Part shown: piece by piece, positions 18,168 through 27,510 of the stretch
How positions within the stretch are numbered: position 1 is the stretch's first letter
How the letters are laid out: every line of letters starts with the position of its first letter
NCBI RefSeq assembly: GCF_012395185.1
Contig: NZ_JAAZTU010000001.1
Location: 124,001-188,000, forward strand
DNA: 64,000 nucleotides
Origin: Vibrio aestuarianus
GTDB taxonomy: Bacteria > Pseudomonadota > Gammaproteobacteria > Enterobacterales > Vibrionaceae
Direction: 5' to 3'
Position numbers and translations under genes: made by a program
Notes under the pieces: model-generated
What the model saw: only the letters and a program-made list of their open reading frames with translations
Databases searched by the model: none
Told to the model about the DNA's origin: nothing

Positions 18168-19202
18168 TTATGGACAAGGATTGGAGTAAGTCGTCCCAAT
18201 TTCTTGAATCTTAAGAAGCAGTTCTTCATCTAACACGACATCTAAACTATCTATGTTACTTTTCAATTGCTCCAAGTTTGTCGCTCCAATAATATTGGCA
18301 GCGACAAATGGACGTTGGTTGACAAATGCGAGAGCCATTTGGGCCGGGTCTATGCCATATTGATTGGCAAGTTCGACATAGGCTTGGGTGGCTTTCATTC
18401 CCTGTGCAGTAAAGTAACGAGAGAAACGTTCATGCAAACTACAACGAGCTCCTTGCGGGCGAGCACCGTTGAGATACTTGCCACTCAAACAACCAAAAGC
18501 TAATGGTGAATAGGCTAACAGCTTAACCCCTTCAAAGTGACTGATTTCTGATAGCCCCACTTCAAAGCTTCTGTTTAGGAGGTTGTAGGGGTTTTGGATT
18601 GAGACTATTCGTGTCAAATCGTGCTTTTCAGCCAATTTTAACAGAGTCATTACTCCCCAAGGGGTATCATTAGACACTCCTACATACCGTACTTTACCCA
18701 CTTTAACCAAGTCATTTAGTGCTTCAAGTGTCTCGATAAGCGTCACTTCTTCTTGCTCATCTGGATAAGGATAGTTGAGCTGGCCAAACATATTAGTTTG
18801 ACGCTGTGGCCAATGCAGTTGGTATAGGTCGACATAGTCCGTTTTTAGACGACTAAGACTGTCATCAATAGCAAGGTGGACATTACGTCGGTCGAGTGAC
18901 ATGTTGTCGCGAATGTAAGGAACATTACGAGGTCCTGCTACTTTTGTCGCTAATACGATTTTTTCTCGTTTACCTGATTTTTCAAGCCAATTACCAATGT
19001 AACTCTCGGTTAATCCTTGAGTTTTTCCGGTTGGAGGAACGGGGTACATCTCTGCGGTATCAATGAAATTAACCCCTCGTTCAAATGCGTAATCGAGTTG
19101 TTGAAAGGCTTCTTGTTGACTGTTTTGCTCACCAAAAGTCATTGTGCCTAAACAGATTTTACTCACTTCCAGTGTTGAATGCGGCAGTTTGGTATATTGC
19201 AT
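18168..19202 (-). CDS. tas: Tas-like NADP(H)-dependent aldo-keto reductase
   Basis: 344 residues starting MQYTKLPHSTLEVSKICLGTMTFG, with the AKR catalytic context FIDTAEMYPVPP, conserved DLYQLHWPQR and the C-terminal cofactor region FVAANIIGATNLEQL. E. coli Tas has 346 residues. The start was set at 19202 because AAGGAAGGATT precedes it; the frame upstream is open but not Tas-like. The physiological substrate is unknown. The gene lies 135 bp downstream of mutH on the same strand. Confidence 0.88.
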   Translation of the reverse strand: MQYTKLPHSTLEVSKICLGTMTFGEQNSQQEAFQQLDYAFERGVNFIDTAEMYPVPPTGKTQGLTESYIGNWLEKSGKREKIVLATKVAGPRNVPYIRDNMSLDRRNVHLAIDDSLSRLKTDYVDLYQLHWPQRQTNMFGQLNYPYPDEQEEVTLIETLEALNDLVKVGKVRYVGVSNDTPWGVMTLLKLAEKHDLTRIVSIQNPYNLLNRSFEVGLSEISHFEGVKLLAYSPLAFGCLSGKYLNGARPQGARCSLHERFSRYFTAQGMKATQAYVELANQYGIDPAQMALAFVNQRPFVAANIIGATNLEQLKSNIDSLDVVLDEELLLKIQEIGTTYSNPCP

Positions 19203-19337
19203 AATCCTTCCTTGCTGAATATCGCGGATGAGTGCGTGATGTTTTTCACTATAAGCGAAGAATATTGAGAAACGGAAATGAAATTTGTGACTAGAGATCA
19301 AACTGTTAACTATTTTACAACCACTGGCTTTACTTGC

Positions 19338-20003
19338 TTAAACAAAATATCGCTCAAGAATTGTAGCAGTAAATTGAGTTCTTAAATAAAAGCCACGAGG
19401 CAAGGTTCTAATGGGTTTGCCATTAGCGCCATAGGCTTCGGTTAATGCTCGGCCATTAGCCGCTTTTGGGCGTAGCTGTAACACTTCACCATGCCTTGCA
19501 GTGATCTGTTCTACATTGCCTAGCACAATAAATTCCATTAACTCTTCCCAGTCATTTTTGAGCTGTTGCTCTTCTTCTATTGAAGGGCTCCAAAGTAATG
19601 GCGATCCAACGTGGCGTTCGGCAAGTGGAATTTCTCTTTCTCCTTCGATAGGAACCCACAAAACTCGTGATAGCTTGTTGCGTACATGACTTTGTTCCCA
19701 GGTTAATCCTTGAACACCGGTTAAGGGAGCGACGCAAACAAACGTCGTTTCAAGAGGTTTGCCTGAGTAACCTATTGGAATACTTTTTAGTTCAATGCCA
19801 AGTTGTTCGAAGTCTTGCTGAGGTTTACTGCCTGCGGTAGCCCCTAAATGCCACTCTAACAGCTGTCCAACCCAGCCCTTGTCTTTCTTAAGGTTAGGAG
19901 GAATCGGCATCTGAGCTTCTTCGGCCAGCTCACGAAAGCTTAGCCCGGCGATATCTTGCGCCCTAAGCAGCAGTTCATGTTCGGTTTTAGGTGCTGGTTT
20001 CAT
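19338..20003 (-). CDS. mutH: DNA mismatch repair endonuclease MutH
   Basis: 221 residues. MutH nicks the unmethylated strand at hemimethylated GATC sites during MutSL-directed repair. The catalytic triad Asp64, Glu71, Lys73 ([13 protein letters not shown]) matches E. coli D70/E77/K79, and the conserved [14 protein letters not shown] and [12 protein letters not shown] blocks are present. It diverges from rppH across a 618-bp gap with unusual structure. Confidence 0.96.
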   Translation of the reverse strand: MKPAPKTEHELLLRAQDIAGLSFRELAEEAQMPIPPNLKKDKGWVGQLLEWHLGATAGSKPQQDFEQLGIELKSIPIGYSGKPLETTFVCVAPLTGVQGLTWEQSHVRNKLSRVLWVPIEGEREIPLAERHVGSPLLWSPSIEEEQQLKNDWEELMEFIVLGNVEQITARHGEVLQLRPKAANGRALTEAYGANGKPIRTLPRGFYLRTQFTATILERYFV

Positions 20004-20104
20004 GATAGTTGGACTTGTAAAAGTCGGATTGTAGCAAATCTAACAGCTAATGTAGTGTTGTGTCGTGTTTGGATCTTTTGTCTAAAAGATCATCGAAAAG
20101 TGAG

Positions 20105-20113
20105 TTATCCACA
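20105..20113 (+). promoter_or_regulatory. DnaA box, perfect match
   Basis: TTATCCACA, the highest-affinity DnaA 9-mer, 102 bp upstream of the mutH start. Confidence 0.75.
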
Positions 20114-20224
20114 TGTTGACCTCAAAAATATTATACAGTTGGTAGATATGTATGTATTTACAGGGGTTTTAGAAGGGGGATATGACCATTAATTACGCTC
20201 ATCTCTATAATTTCCGTTTTGTTG

Positions 20225-20233
20225 TGTGGATAA
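20225..20233 (-). promoter_or_regulatory. DnaA box, perfect match, inverted
   Basis: TGTGGATAA, i.e. TTATCCACA on the minus strand, 120 bp from the first box and in opposite orientation. Confidence 0.75.
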
Positions 20234-20621
20234 CGAATAAAGTGGTGGATCTTTGAGCACCTTGCTAGAAGATCAATATTTATACGTTTCATAAGCAGGC
20301 TTGTATCGTTTTTTTTCATTTTAACCTGTTGTTTTTGTTTGTTATTATTTTTGTTTTGCATGTTGATTTTTAATGGTCTGGATCGTGAATTATGCGGTTT
20401 TTATGCTTTGGAGCGATATTCTTCACATAGTTACTCACAGAAAACGTGAATAAATGTGGCAGTGCTCTCATTATTTTGTTGATAAGTTCATTTTAGATTA
20501 AAAGTTATCCAATCTTCTGTTGGGAGCACATAAATCTCGTGTTAATCACATTAGTAAGTTTGCTCCGATTGGGGATATGTGGAAAAATCAAAGTAATTAA
20601 GATTTTATTAGAGGTTGGCCA

Positions 20622-21134
20622 GTGATCGATGGCGATGGTTACCGACTCAATGTTGGTATTGTGATTTGTAACAACCATGGTCAGGTATTCTGGGCGAAAC
20701 GATACGGACAACATTCTTGGCAATTTCCACAAGGTGGAATTGATGAAGACGAAACTCCTGAACAAGCCATGTTTCGTGAGCTTTATGAAGAGGTTGGTCT
20801 CACCAAGAAAGATGTGAGAATCATAGCAACAAGTCGTCATTGGTTAAGATACAAATTACCCAAACGATTAGTTCGCTGGGATTCACAACCGGTTTGTATC
20901 GGACAAAAACAGAAATGGTTCCTTCTGCGTATGGAATGTGATGAATCAAGAATCAACATGCAACGTGGAAATACCCCTGAATTTGATGGTTGGCGCTGGG
21001 TAAGTTTTTGGTATCCAGTTAGACAAGTGGTTTCTTTTAAGCGCGATGTTTATCGCCGGGCGATGAAAGAGTTTGCATCAGTAGCGATGCCATTTAAAGA
21101 ACGTAAAGGTAAACGCAAAAACCGAAGAGGATAG
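20622..21134 (+). CDS. rppH: RNA pyrophosphohydrolase
   Basis: 170 residues, GTG start with GAGG. The Nudix box [22 protein letters not shown] is complete (GX5EX7REUXEEXG). RppH converts 5'-triphosphate RNA to monophosphate, triggering RNase E decay. The C-terminus is basic ([12 protein letters not shown]). The ptsP start follows 3 nt after the stop, so it heads the rppH-ptsP-TSUP-lgt-thyA operon. Confidence 0.96.
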   Translation: MIDGDGYRLNVGIVICNNHGQVFWAKRYGQHSWQFPQGGIDEDETPEQAMFRELYEEVGLTKKDVRIIATSRHWLRYKLPKRLVRWDSQPVCIGQKQKWFLLRMECDESRINMQRGNTPEFDGWRWVSFWYPVRQVVSFKRDVYRRAMKEFASVAMPFKERKGKRKNRRG

Positions 21135-21136
21135 AC

Positions 21137-23383
21137 ATGCTCTCTCAGCTAAGGGAAATAGTTGAACAAGTATCTAAGCTAGAAAACGTTTATCAAGCGT
21201 TGGATATTTTGGTTAAGCAAACGTGCAATGCAATGAGTACTGAGTGTTGCACTGTCTATCTTGCTAATGAAGAAAAGCAGCGCTTAGAATTGATGGCCAC
21301 ACAAGGCTTAAAATTCAAAGGCGATAAAATTCATCTCGGTTTTGATGAGGGGTTGGTTGGCTTCGTTAAGCGCTCTGCTGAGCTAATCAACCTTGCTGAA
21401 GCGTCGAAACATCCTAATTTCAAATATGTCAAAGAGTTGGGAGAAGAGGTTTATCACAGCTTTCTTGGTACGCCTATTATTCATCGTAAGCGAGTGCTTG
21501 GCGTGCTGGTGGTTCAGCAGAAGTCCCCCCGTTTATTTAGTGAAATGGAAGAGTCTTTTATTGTGACTCTGGCCGCCCAAGTGGCGGTTATTATTGCTCA
21601 TGCCCAAACACAAGGGCAGTGGTTACTTTCAAAGAATCAACTAGCAACGATGGGTGTTGCTGCGTCTTCTGGTGTCGCGATAGGTGAGTTTTGGTGGGAT
21701 AACACTCAACCTCAGTTATCCGAGGTTTATCCGGCTTCTACGTTGGATATTGACCGTGAACAAGAATGGCTTTTACTAGCGATAGAAAATGCGCTTAGTG
21801 ATTTTCGTCGGCTGAGAAAAAAATTAGATAGCGAAATCAATAAAGATGCTTTAGCTATCTTTGATCTTTTTACCCACTTATTAAACGATCCGATGTTACG
21901 CAGTGACCTTAAAGGTCAGATCCAAAAAGGTGATCGCGCCGATTGGGCGTTAAGACAAGTGGTCGAAACCTATTCAAACCGATTTGCCAGAATGTCGGAC
22001 GTGTACTTGCGCGAAAGGGCGCAAGATATTCGTGAACTTGGGCAGCGCCTGTTATTCTTCTTGCATAATAGTGAACATGATCAACAGCAGTTGGATAAGC
22101 CAATTATTTTGGTGGTACGAGAACTAACCGCCTCAATTTTAGCTTCCATTCCCAAAGATAAACTTCTCGCAGTGGTTTCTATCGAAGGGGCCGCTAACTC
22201 ACATGCGGCGATTCTGTCACGTGCACTGGGTATTCCTGCCGTGATGGGAGTATCGCTTAGTCTTAAAGAAATTAATGGTAAGCAAGGGATCGTTGATGGC
22301 TATAGTGGCAAAATATTCATTGCGCCTAATCGACAACTGTTAGCTGAATATCGTGCCTTAGCAGATGAAGAAACAGAGCTTTCTAAGATGGTTAATGAAA
22401 CCATTGCTGAAGCTCCTGTGACTTTAGATGGTCAACGTATCGAATTGTTGCTCAATTCAGGGTTGAGCGCTGATACTAATATTGCTATCAATCAAGGTGT
22501 TGATGGTGTCGGCTTATATCGTACTGAGATCTCCTTTTTATTGCAGCATCGTTTTCCTTCTGAAGAGGAGCAGTTGCAACAGTATCGTACGGTTCTTAAT
22601 GCGTACCCAGATAAACGAGTCGTGATGCGAACCTTAGATATCGGTGGCGATAAACCATTACCATACTTGCCGATCGAAGAAGACAACCCATTTTTAGGGT
22701 GGCGCGGTATTCGTTTTACTTTAGATCATCCCGACATTTTCTTAATTCAACTGCGCGCGATGATGCGCGCCAGTATTGATCATCAAAACTTAAGCATTTT
22801 GTTACCCATGGTCTCGGGAGCAAAAGAGCTAGATGATGCACTGCACCTTATCCATCAGGCGTACCGAGAAGTCTCTGCTGTTGATGAGAAAATTGTAATG
22901 CCACAGATTGGCATTATGATTGAAGTACCATCGATGATCTATCTACTCCCATTAATCGCGAATAAGATCGATTTTGTCTCGGTTGGAACCAACGATTTAA
23001 CACAATATTTATTAGCTGTGGATCGGAACAATGCCCATGTTGCTGATGTCTATGAATCGATGCATCCCGCAGTTGTGCTAGCACTGAAGCAAATTCATGA
23101 TACCTGTAAGCTACATAATATTCCTGTTTGTGTGTGTGGTGAATTGGCTGGGGATCCTATTGGATCGCTACTGCTGATTGGTTTGGGGTATGAGACGCTA
23201 AGTATGAATACGTCTAATGTGGCTAAAGTGAAGTATCTGGTACGTCATTCTCAATCTAAACATTTAAAAGCACTTGCTGACAAAGCGCTGATGCAACCTT
23301 ATGGTAATGATATCTATAATATGATGCATTCATATTTTGAAAATAAAGGTTTTGCTGGCTTTATCCGTGCTGGTAAAAAATAG
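21137..23383 (+). CDS. ptsP: Phosphoenolpyruvate-protein phosphotransferase EI-Ntr
   Basis: 748 residues. An N-terminal GAF domain (about 1-160) is followed by the enzyme I module. The phospho-accepting histidine is His356 (GAANSHAAILSRALGIPAVMG), the same number as in E. coli. PEP-binding elements GLYRTEISFL, GGDKPLPYL and VGTNDLTQYLLAVDRNN are intact. EI-Ntr phosphorylates NPr in the nitrogen PTS and responds to glutamine and 2-oxoglutarate through GAF in E. coli. Confidence 0.96.
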   Translation: MLSQLREIVEQVSKLENVYQALDILVKQTCNAMSTECCTVYLANEEKQRLELMATQGLKFKGDKIHLGFDEGLVGFVKRSAELINLAEASKHPNFKYVKELGEEVYHSFLGTPIIHRKRVLGVLVVQQKSPRLFSEMEESFIVTLAAQVAVIIAHAQTQGQWLLSKNQLATMGVAASSGVAIGEFWWDNTQPQLSEVYPASTLDIDREQEWLLLAIENALSDFRRLRKKLDSEINKDALAIFDLFTHLLNDPMLRSDLKGQIQKGDRADWALRQVVETYSNRFARMSDVYLRERAQDIRELGQRLLFFLHNSEHDQQQLDKPIILVVRELTASILASIPKDKLLAVVSIEGAANSHAAILSRALGIPAVMGVSLSLKEINGKQGIVDGYSGKIFIAPNRQLLAEYRALADEETELSKMVNETIAEAPVTLDGQRIELLLNSGLSADTNIAINQGVDGVGLYRTEISFLLQHRFPSEEEQLQQYRTVLNAYPDKRVVMRTLDIGGDKPLPYLPIEEDNPFLGWRGIRFTLDHPDIFLIQLRAMMRASIDHQNLSILLPMVSGAKELDDALHLIHQAYREVSAVDEKIVMPQIGIMIEVPSMIYLLPLIANKIDFVSVGTNDLTQYLLAVDRNNAHVADVYESMHPAVVLALKQIHDTCKLHNIPVCVCGELAGDPIGSLLLIGLGYETLSMNTSNVAKVKYLVRHSQSKHLKALADKALMQPYGNDIYNMMHSYFENKGFAGFIRAGKK

Positions 23384-23391
23384 GAACCGAT

Positions 23392-24183
23392 GTGAATTTT
23401 GAGTTGTTGTCTTTGCTCTTGTTGTTGGGCTCTGTTGTCGGTTTTATGGCTGGGTTACTAGGCATCGGTGGTGGGTTAATTGTTGTTCCTGCGCTGCTGT
23501 TTTTGCTTCCTATAGCGGGCATTGCTCCTGAATTGAGCATGCACCTTGCTTTGGCTACATCACTCGCGACCATCATTGTTACTTCAGGATCATCCGCCCT
23601 AAACCACCTTAAACTGGGCAACGTAGATATGTTTGTCGTGAAATGGTTGATGCCTGGTGTCATTGTTGGTGGCTTTCTGGGCTCAATTGTCGCTGAACTT
23701 ATTCCGACTCAATATCTTCCTAAAGTGTTTGGTGTGATTGTTTTTTTCCTCGCTATACAAATGTTTTTATCGATCAAAGCGACCACCTCACGTAGCATGC
23801 CTAATGCGTGGGTGACGATGCTATGCGGTGGCGCTATTGGTGTTGTATCTAGCTTGGCTGGTATTGGTGGGGGGTCTTTATCTGTGCCATTTTTAAACCG
23901 CCATGGTGTTGAAATGCGTAAAGCGGTTGGTTCGTCTTCGGTGTGTGGCTGTGTTATTGCTATCTCTGGGATGATAGGTTTTATCTTACATGGTTACCAA
24001 GTTGAAAATCTTCCTCAGTACAGTCTGGGGTATGTTTATTTGCCAGCATTGGTCGCTATTGCCTCAACCTCTATTTTTACGACCAGAATAGGTGCCCGTT
24101 ATGCGAGTCAATTGCCTACAGTGGTCTTGAAAAAAATATTCTCCATTTTCCTTATGTGCATAGCGGTAACCATGCTGCTGTAA
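23392..24183 (+). CDS. TSUP-family (TauE/SafE) membrane permease
   Basis: 263 residues, GTG start, about eight hydrophobic segments. Two glycine-rich repeats, GLLGIGGGLIVVPALLFLLP and SLAGIGGGSLSVPFLNR, are the duplicated hallmark of the sulfite exporter TauE/SafE family. The substrate is likely an organosulfur or sulfite anion, but cannot be stated. It lies 8 nt after ptsP and 45 nt before lgt, so is part of the operon. Confidence 0.88.
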   Translation: MNFELLSLLLLLGSVVGFMAGLLGIGGGLIVVPALLFLLPIAGIAPELSMHLALATSLATIIVTSGSSALNHLKLGNVDMFVVKWLMPGVIVGGFLGSIVAELIPTQYLPKVFGVIVFFLAIQMFLSIKATTSRSMPNAWVTMLCGGAIGVVSSLAGIGGGSLSVPFLNRHGVEMRKAVGSSSVCGCVIAISGMIGFILHGYQVENLPQYSLGYVYLPALVAIASTSIFTTRIGARYASQLPTVVLKKIFSIFLMCIAVTMLL

Positions 24184-24228
24184 TCAGTCATCATTTATCT
24201 ATTACTTGCTTAATAAGAGAGCGCATTT

Positions 24229-25041
24229 ATGTCTCAGGGTTTTATTCAATTTCCTAATATTGACCCCGTTTTAATTGCCATTGGGCCAATCTCCATTCGT
24301 TGGTATGGCTTGATGTATTTAGTCGGTTTTGTGTTTGCTATGTGGTTAGCGAATCGTCGCGCGGACAAACCAAACAGCGGCTGGACTCGAGAACAAGTCT
24401 CTGATCTGCTTTTTGCAGGTTTTCTAGGAGTAGTTGTCGGTGGTCGTATTGGCTACGTACTTTTCTATAACTTTGAATTGTTCCTCGATGATCCACTTTA
24501 TCTTTTTAAAGTTTGGACAGGAGGTATGTCTTTTCACGGTGGTCTATTAGGTGTGATTAGTGCGATGTTCTGGTATGCGAAGAAAAATGGTCGCACTTTC
24601 TTTGGGGTTGCTGATTTTATTGCACCATTAGTGCCATTTGGGCTTGGTATGGGGCGATTAGGTAATTTTATGAACAGTGAATTGTGGGGCAGAGTTACGG
24701 ATGTGCCTTGGGCGATAGTCTTCCCAAATGGTGGGCCAGTGCCACGTCACCCATCTCAGTTGTATGAAATGGCCCTAGAAGGGATTGTCTTATTCTTTAT
24801 CCTTAACTGGTTTATCAAGAAGCCACGGCCACTAGGGTCGGTTTCCGGACTATTTTTAGCTGGATATGGTACATTTCGCTTTCTTGTTGAATATGTACGT
24901 GAGCCGGACGCGCAATTAGGTTTATTTGGTGGGTTTATATCCATGGGGCAAATTCTATCTCTACCTATGGTAATTCTGGGAGTGTTGATGATGGTTTGGG
25001 CTTACAAGCGTGGCCACTACAAAGATGCAATCGCTAAGTAA
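24229..25041 (+). CDS. lgt: Phosphatidylglycerol-prolipoprotein diacylglyceryl transferase
   Basis: 270 residues, seven or so membrane segments. Lgt attaches diacylglycerol to the lipobox cysteine, the first step in lipoprotein maturation. Signatures: [19 protein letters not shown] (essential HGG region) and the family motif [14 protein letters not shown]. thyA starts 9 nt after the stop; the lgt-thyA pair is conserved with E. coli. Confidence 0.96.
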   Translation: MSQGFIQFPNIDPVLIAIGPISIRWYGLMYLVGFVFAMWLANRRADKPNSGWTREQVSDLLFAGFLGVVVGGRIGYVLFYNFELFLDDPLYLFKVWTGGMSFHGGLLGVISAMFWYAKKNGRTFFGVADFIAPLVPFGLGMGRLGNFMNSELWGRVTDVPWAIVFPNGGPVPRHPSQLYEMALEGIVLFFILNWFIKKPRPLGSVSGLFLAGYGTFRFLVEYVREPDAQLGLFGGFISMGQILSLPMVILGVLMMVWAYKRGHYKDAIAK

Positions 25042-25050
25042 GGAATTAGA

Positions 25051-25902
25051 GTGAAACAGTATTTAGATCTTTGTCATCGAATCGTAGACGACGGAATTTG
25101 GATTGAAAATGAGCGTACCGGAAAACGGTGTTTAACGGTGGTTAATGCAGATCTTACTTATGATGTTGGTAGTAACCATTTTCCTTTGGTGACAACCCGT
25201 AAAAGTTTTTGGAAAGCGGCGGTTGCAGAGTTACTTGGTTATATTCGTGGCTATGATAACGCTGAGGATTTCCGTAAATTGGGTACCAAAACTTGGGATG
25301 CAAATGCAAACCTTAACGAAGCCTGGTTGAACAACCCATACCGCAAAGGGCAAGACGATATGGGGCGAGTGTATGGAGTTCAAGGTCGAGCATGGGCAAA
25401 GCCTGATGGCGGGCATGTGGATCAACTGCGTAAAATTGTTGATGACTTAACTCGTGGTGTTGATGACCGGGGCGAAATTCTCAATTTTTATAACCCTGGT
25501 GAGTTTCATATGGGGTGTTTGCGTCCTTGCATGTATAACCACCATTTTTCACTTCTAGGCGATACTCTGTATCTCAACAGCACTCAACGCTCTTGTGATG
25601 TTCCGTTAGGTTTGAACTTCAATATGGTGCAGGTCTACGTTTTTCTTGCGATTATGGCGCAAATTACGGGGAAAAAGGCGGGGGTGGCATATCACAAAAT
25701 AGTGAATGCTCATATTTACGAAGATCAACTAGAGTTAATGCGTGATGTTCAGTTGAAGCGTGAACCACTTGCTCCTGCCCAGTTTCATATCAACCCCAAA
25801 ATCACTTCATTGCAAGACTTAGAAACGTGGGTGACATTGGATGACTTCTGGGTGGAAGGGTACCAATGCCATGAAGCGATACAATATCCGTTCTCTGTGT
25901 AA
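25051..25902 (+). CDS. thyA: Thymidylate synthase (divergent ThyA clade)
   Basis: 283 residues. ThyA methylates dUMP using methylene-tetrahydrofolate. The core [15 protein letters not shown] aligns with E. coli YQRSCDVFLGLPFN, the HIY segment (NAHIYEDQ) is present and the C-terminus follows family layout. The catalytic Cys block differs: RPCMYNHHF replaces the usual PCHxxxQF, so His and Gln after the nucleophile are changed. Start GTG 9 nt after lgt. Folate and nucleotide contacts should be compared with the canonical enzyme before assuming kinetic equivalence. Confidence 0.92.
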   Translation: MKQYLDLCHRIVDDGIWIENERTGKRCLTVVNADLTYDVGSNHFPLVTTRKSFWKAAVAELLGYIRGYDNAEDFRKLGTKTWDANANLNEAWLNNPYRKGQDDMGRVYGVQGRAWAKPDGGHVDQLRKIVDDLTRGVDDRGEILNFYNPGEFHMGCLRPCMYNHHFSLLGDTLYLNSTQRSCDVPLGLNFNMVQVYVFLAIMAQITGKKAGVAYHKIVNAHIYEDQLELMRDVQLKREPLAPAQFHINPKITSLQDLETWVTLDDFWVEGYQCHEAIQYPFSV

Positions 25903-25918
25903 TCATTTCAGCTAATAA

Positions 25919-25956
25919 AAAAATCCCCGCAACGGATGGCGTTGCGGGGATTTTTT
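25919..25956. terminator. Bidirectional terminator between thyA and nptA
   Basis: A 14-bp stem AAATCCCCGCAACG / CGTTGCGGGGATTT with a 5-nt loop, flanked by A- and T-runs. Confidence 0.95.
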
Positions 25957-25974
25957 ACTTCACTAATTTTTCGT

Positions 25975-27123
25975 TTAAGCGGTCAGTGCCAGTATTGATC
26001 CAGGCATAACGATGAAGACCGAAATTAAGTAACCCGCCACAACTGCTTTATTCTTAGTTGCCATCTCCGCGATTTTTTCAGCGCCTTTAATCGGCAGTTC
26101 ACGTAAGAATGGAATACCGTAAATTACTACGGTGGCCAGAATATTAAAGGTTAAGTGTACCAGTGCAATTTGTAAGGCAAACACGGCGAACTCACCAGAT
26201 ACCGCAGTAGCCGCGAGTAGCGCTGTAATACAAGTACCAATATTTGCACCTAACGTGAATGGGTATACATCACGAACTTTTAGTACACCAGTTCCGACTA
26301 AAGGTACCATTAGGCTTGTTGTTGTGGATGAAGATTGCACTAATACGGTTACAATTGAACCTGAAAGAATACCGTGTAGTGGCCCACGGCCGATCGCATT
26401 CTTTAGCAATTCTTTAGCTCGACCGACCATTAAGCTTTTCATTAGTTTGCCCATGGCAGTGATAGCAACAAAGATCGTTGCGATACCAAGTACAATAAGT
26501 GCGATACCACCAATGGTGTCACCAAACACAGATAGCTGAGATTGTAAGCCGCTGACGACTGGTTTTGTTATTGGCTTAATGAAGTCAAGGCCTTTCATAC
26601 TCATATCACCAGTTGCCAGTAACGGTGAAACTAACCAGTGTGAAATTTTCTCTAAAATACCAAACATCATTTCTAACGGTAGGAAAATGAGTACGGCTAA
26701 TAGGTTAAAGAAGTCATGAATGGTTGCGCTAGCAAAAGCACGTTTGAATTCTTGTTGGCAGCGAACATGGCCAAGGCTAACAAGCGTGTTAGTCACTGTC
26801 GTACCAATGTTTGCACCCATGACCATTGGAATGGCTGTCTCGACAGGCAAGCCACCAGCCACAAGACCGACAATTATAGAGGTTACTGTGCTTGAAGATT
26901 GAATCAGCGCTGTTGCAACTAAGCCTATCATCAACCCCGCGATTGGATGCGAAGCAAATTCAAAAAGAACCTTTGCTTGATCTCCTGTTGCCCATTTGAA
27001 GCCACTACCCACCATTGCTACGGCAAGTAACAGTAAGTAAAGCATGAATGCCAAGTTCGCCCAACGCAACCAACGAGTGGTACTCGAAATCGGTGCGGCA
27101 GTAGTAGTCGCTTGGTTAATCAT
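25975..27123 (-). CDS. nptA: Na+-dependent phosphate cotransporter, NptA family
   Basis: 382 residues from the chosen ATG, which has GGAG six nt upstream; the frame is open to 27204. Two internal repeats each carry the QSSS motif typical of Na/Pi-cotransporter II proteins: LIQSSSTVTSIIVGL and LVQSSSTTTSLMVPL. There are about eight to ten hydrophobic segments. The family imports phosphate with Na+ at alkaline pH; V. cholerae NptA is the characterised bacterial member and, from memory, has about the same length. It is convergent with thyA and divergent from nhaR. Confidence 0.9.
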   Translation of the reverse strand: MINQATTTAAPISSTTRWLRWANLAFMLYLLLLAVAMVGSGFKWATGDQAKVLFEFASHPIAGLMIGLVATALIQSSSTVTSIIVGLVAGGLPVETAIPMVMGANIGTTVTNTLVSLGHVRCQQEFKRAFASATIHDFFNLLAVLIFLPLEMMFGILEKISHWLVSPLLATGDMSMKGLDFIKPITKPVVSGLQSQLSVFGDTIGGIALIVLGIATIFVAITAMGKLMKSLMVGRAKELLKNAIGRGPLHGILSGSIVTVLVQSSSTTTSLMVPLVGTGVLKVRDVYPFTLGANIGTCITALLAATAVSGEFAVFALQIALVHLTFNILATVVIYGIPFLRELPIKGAEKIAEMATKNKAVVAGYLISVFIVMPGSILALTA

Positions 27124-27510
27124 CATTTTCTCCATTGACCTATTTATTACATCATGCGGTCTGTTGTTGAATCTGAAAGCGATAGTAGAGCGGAAATATT
27201 TCATTAATATGACAGAAATATTGATATTGATTATTTTAATACTTATATCGGCAGTAGCTTGTGTTTTGATGATGTTTTATTTATCTAACTAATTGAAAGT
27301 ATTGCTTTATTTAGAGTTGTAAACGTGTGTGATTAGCATCATAAATAGTGATTTTTTTCAGTATGTTGATTGCGTTATTGTCATCTTAAAATTGAAATTG
27401 ATCGGTTATGCTATAACTAATTGTGTTTATATTTCGGTTTTTTCGAGTTTATTGAACATCAATGCTGAGTTTGATATAAACGCTGCATTAATCGTATCGA
27501 GTACCTAGTC
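27124..27510. other. AT-rich divergent region nptA / nhaR
   Basis: 387 bp holding the two divergent promoters and a doubtful 27-codon hydrophobic frame (27209-27292). I see no terminator or clear operator. Confidence 0.5.
27209..27292 (+). CDS. Possible 27-residue single-span membrane peptide
   Basis: The frame MTEILILIILILISAVACVL ends MMFYLSN and would be one transmembrane helix. No convincing ribosome-binding site precedes the ATG (ATTAAT), and AT-rich DNA easily produces such frames. Listed only as a candidate; conservation between species would decide. Confidence 0.2.
   Translation: MTEILILIILILISAVACVLMMFYLSN

Larger units (their letters stand above)
20004..20621. other. Long mutH-rppH intergenic region, DARS2-like
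   Basis: 618 bp without a credible gene, AT-rich. It contains two perfect DnaA boxes in opposite orientation (20105 and 20225), near-matches at 20505 (TTATCCAAT), 20542 (TTAATCACA) and 20578 (TGTGGAAAA), and five GATC sites within 20072-20384. Two GATC pairs form inverted repeats: GATCTTTT-GTCT-AAAAGATC (20072-20091) and GATCTT...AAGATC (20248-20274). A T-rich tract (about 20308-20372) follows. From memory, E. coli DARS2, which regenerates ATP-DnaA, occupies the gap next to mutH, so this is a positional and compositional candidate. Divergent promoters of mutH and rppH must also be here. Confidence 0.5.

Noticed and set aside
20158..20361. A 67-codon minus-strand frame in the mutH-rppH gap
   Set aside because: Lys/Asn-rich product of AT-rich DNA, no ribosome-binding site, and the region is better explained by DnaA boxes, GATC repeats and promoters.
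20004..20621. Possible chromosome 2 replication trigger crtS
   Set aside because: From memory, V. cholerae crtS lies elsewhere (further along chromosome 1), and the elements here are DnaA boxes rather than a crtS-like 150-bp conserved sequence.
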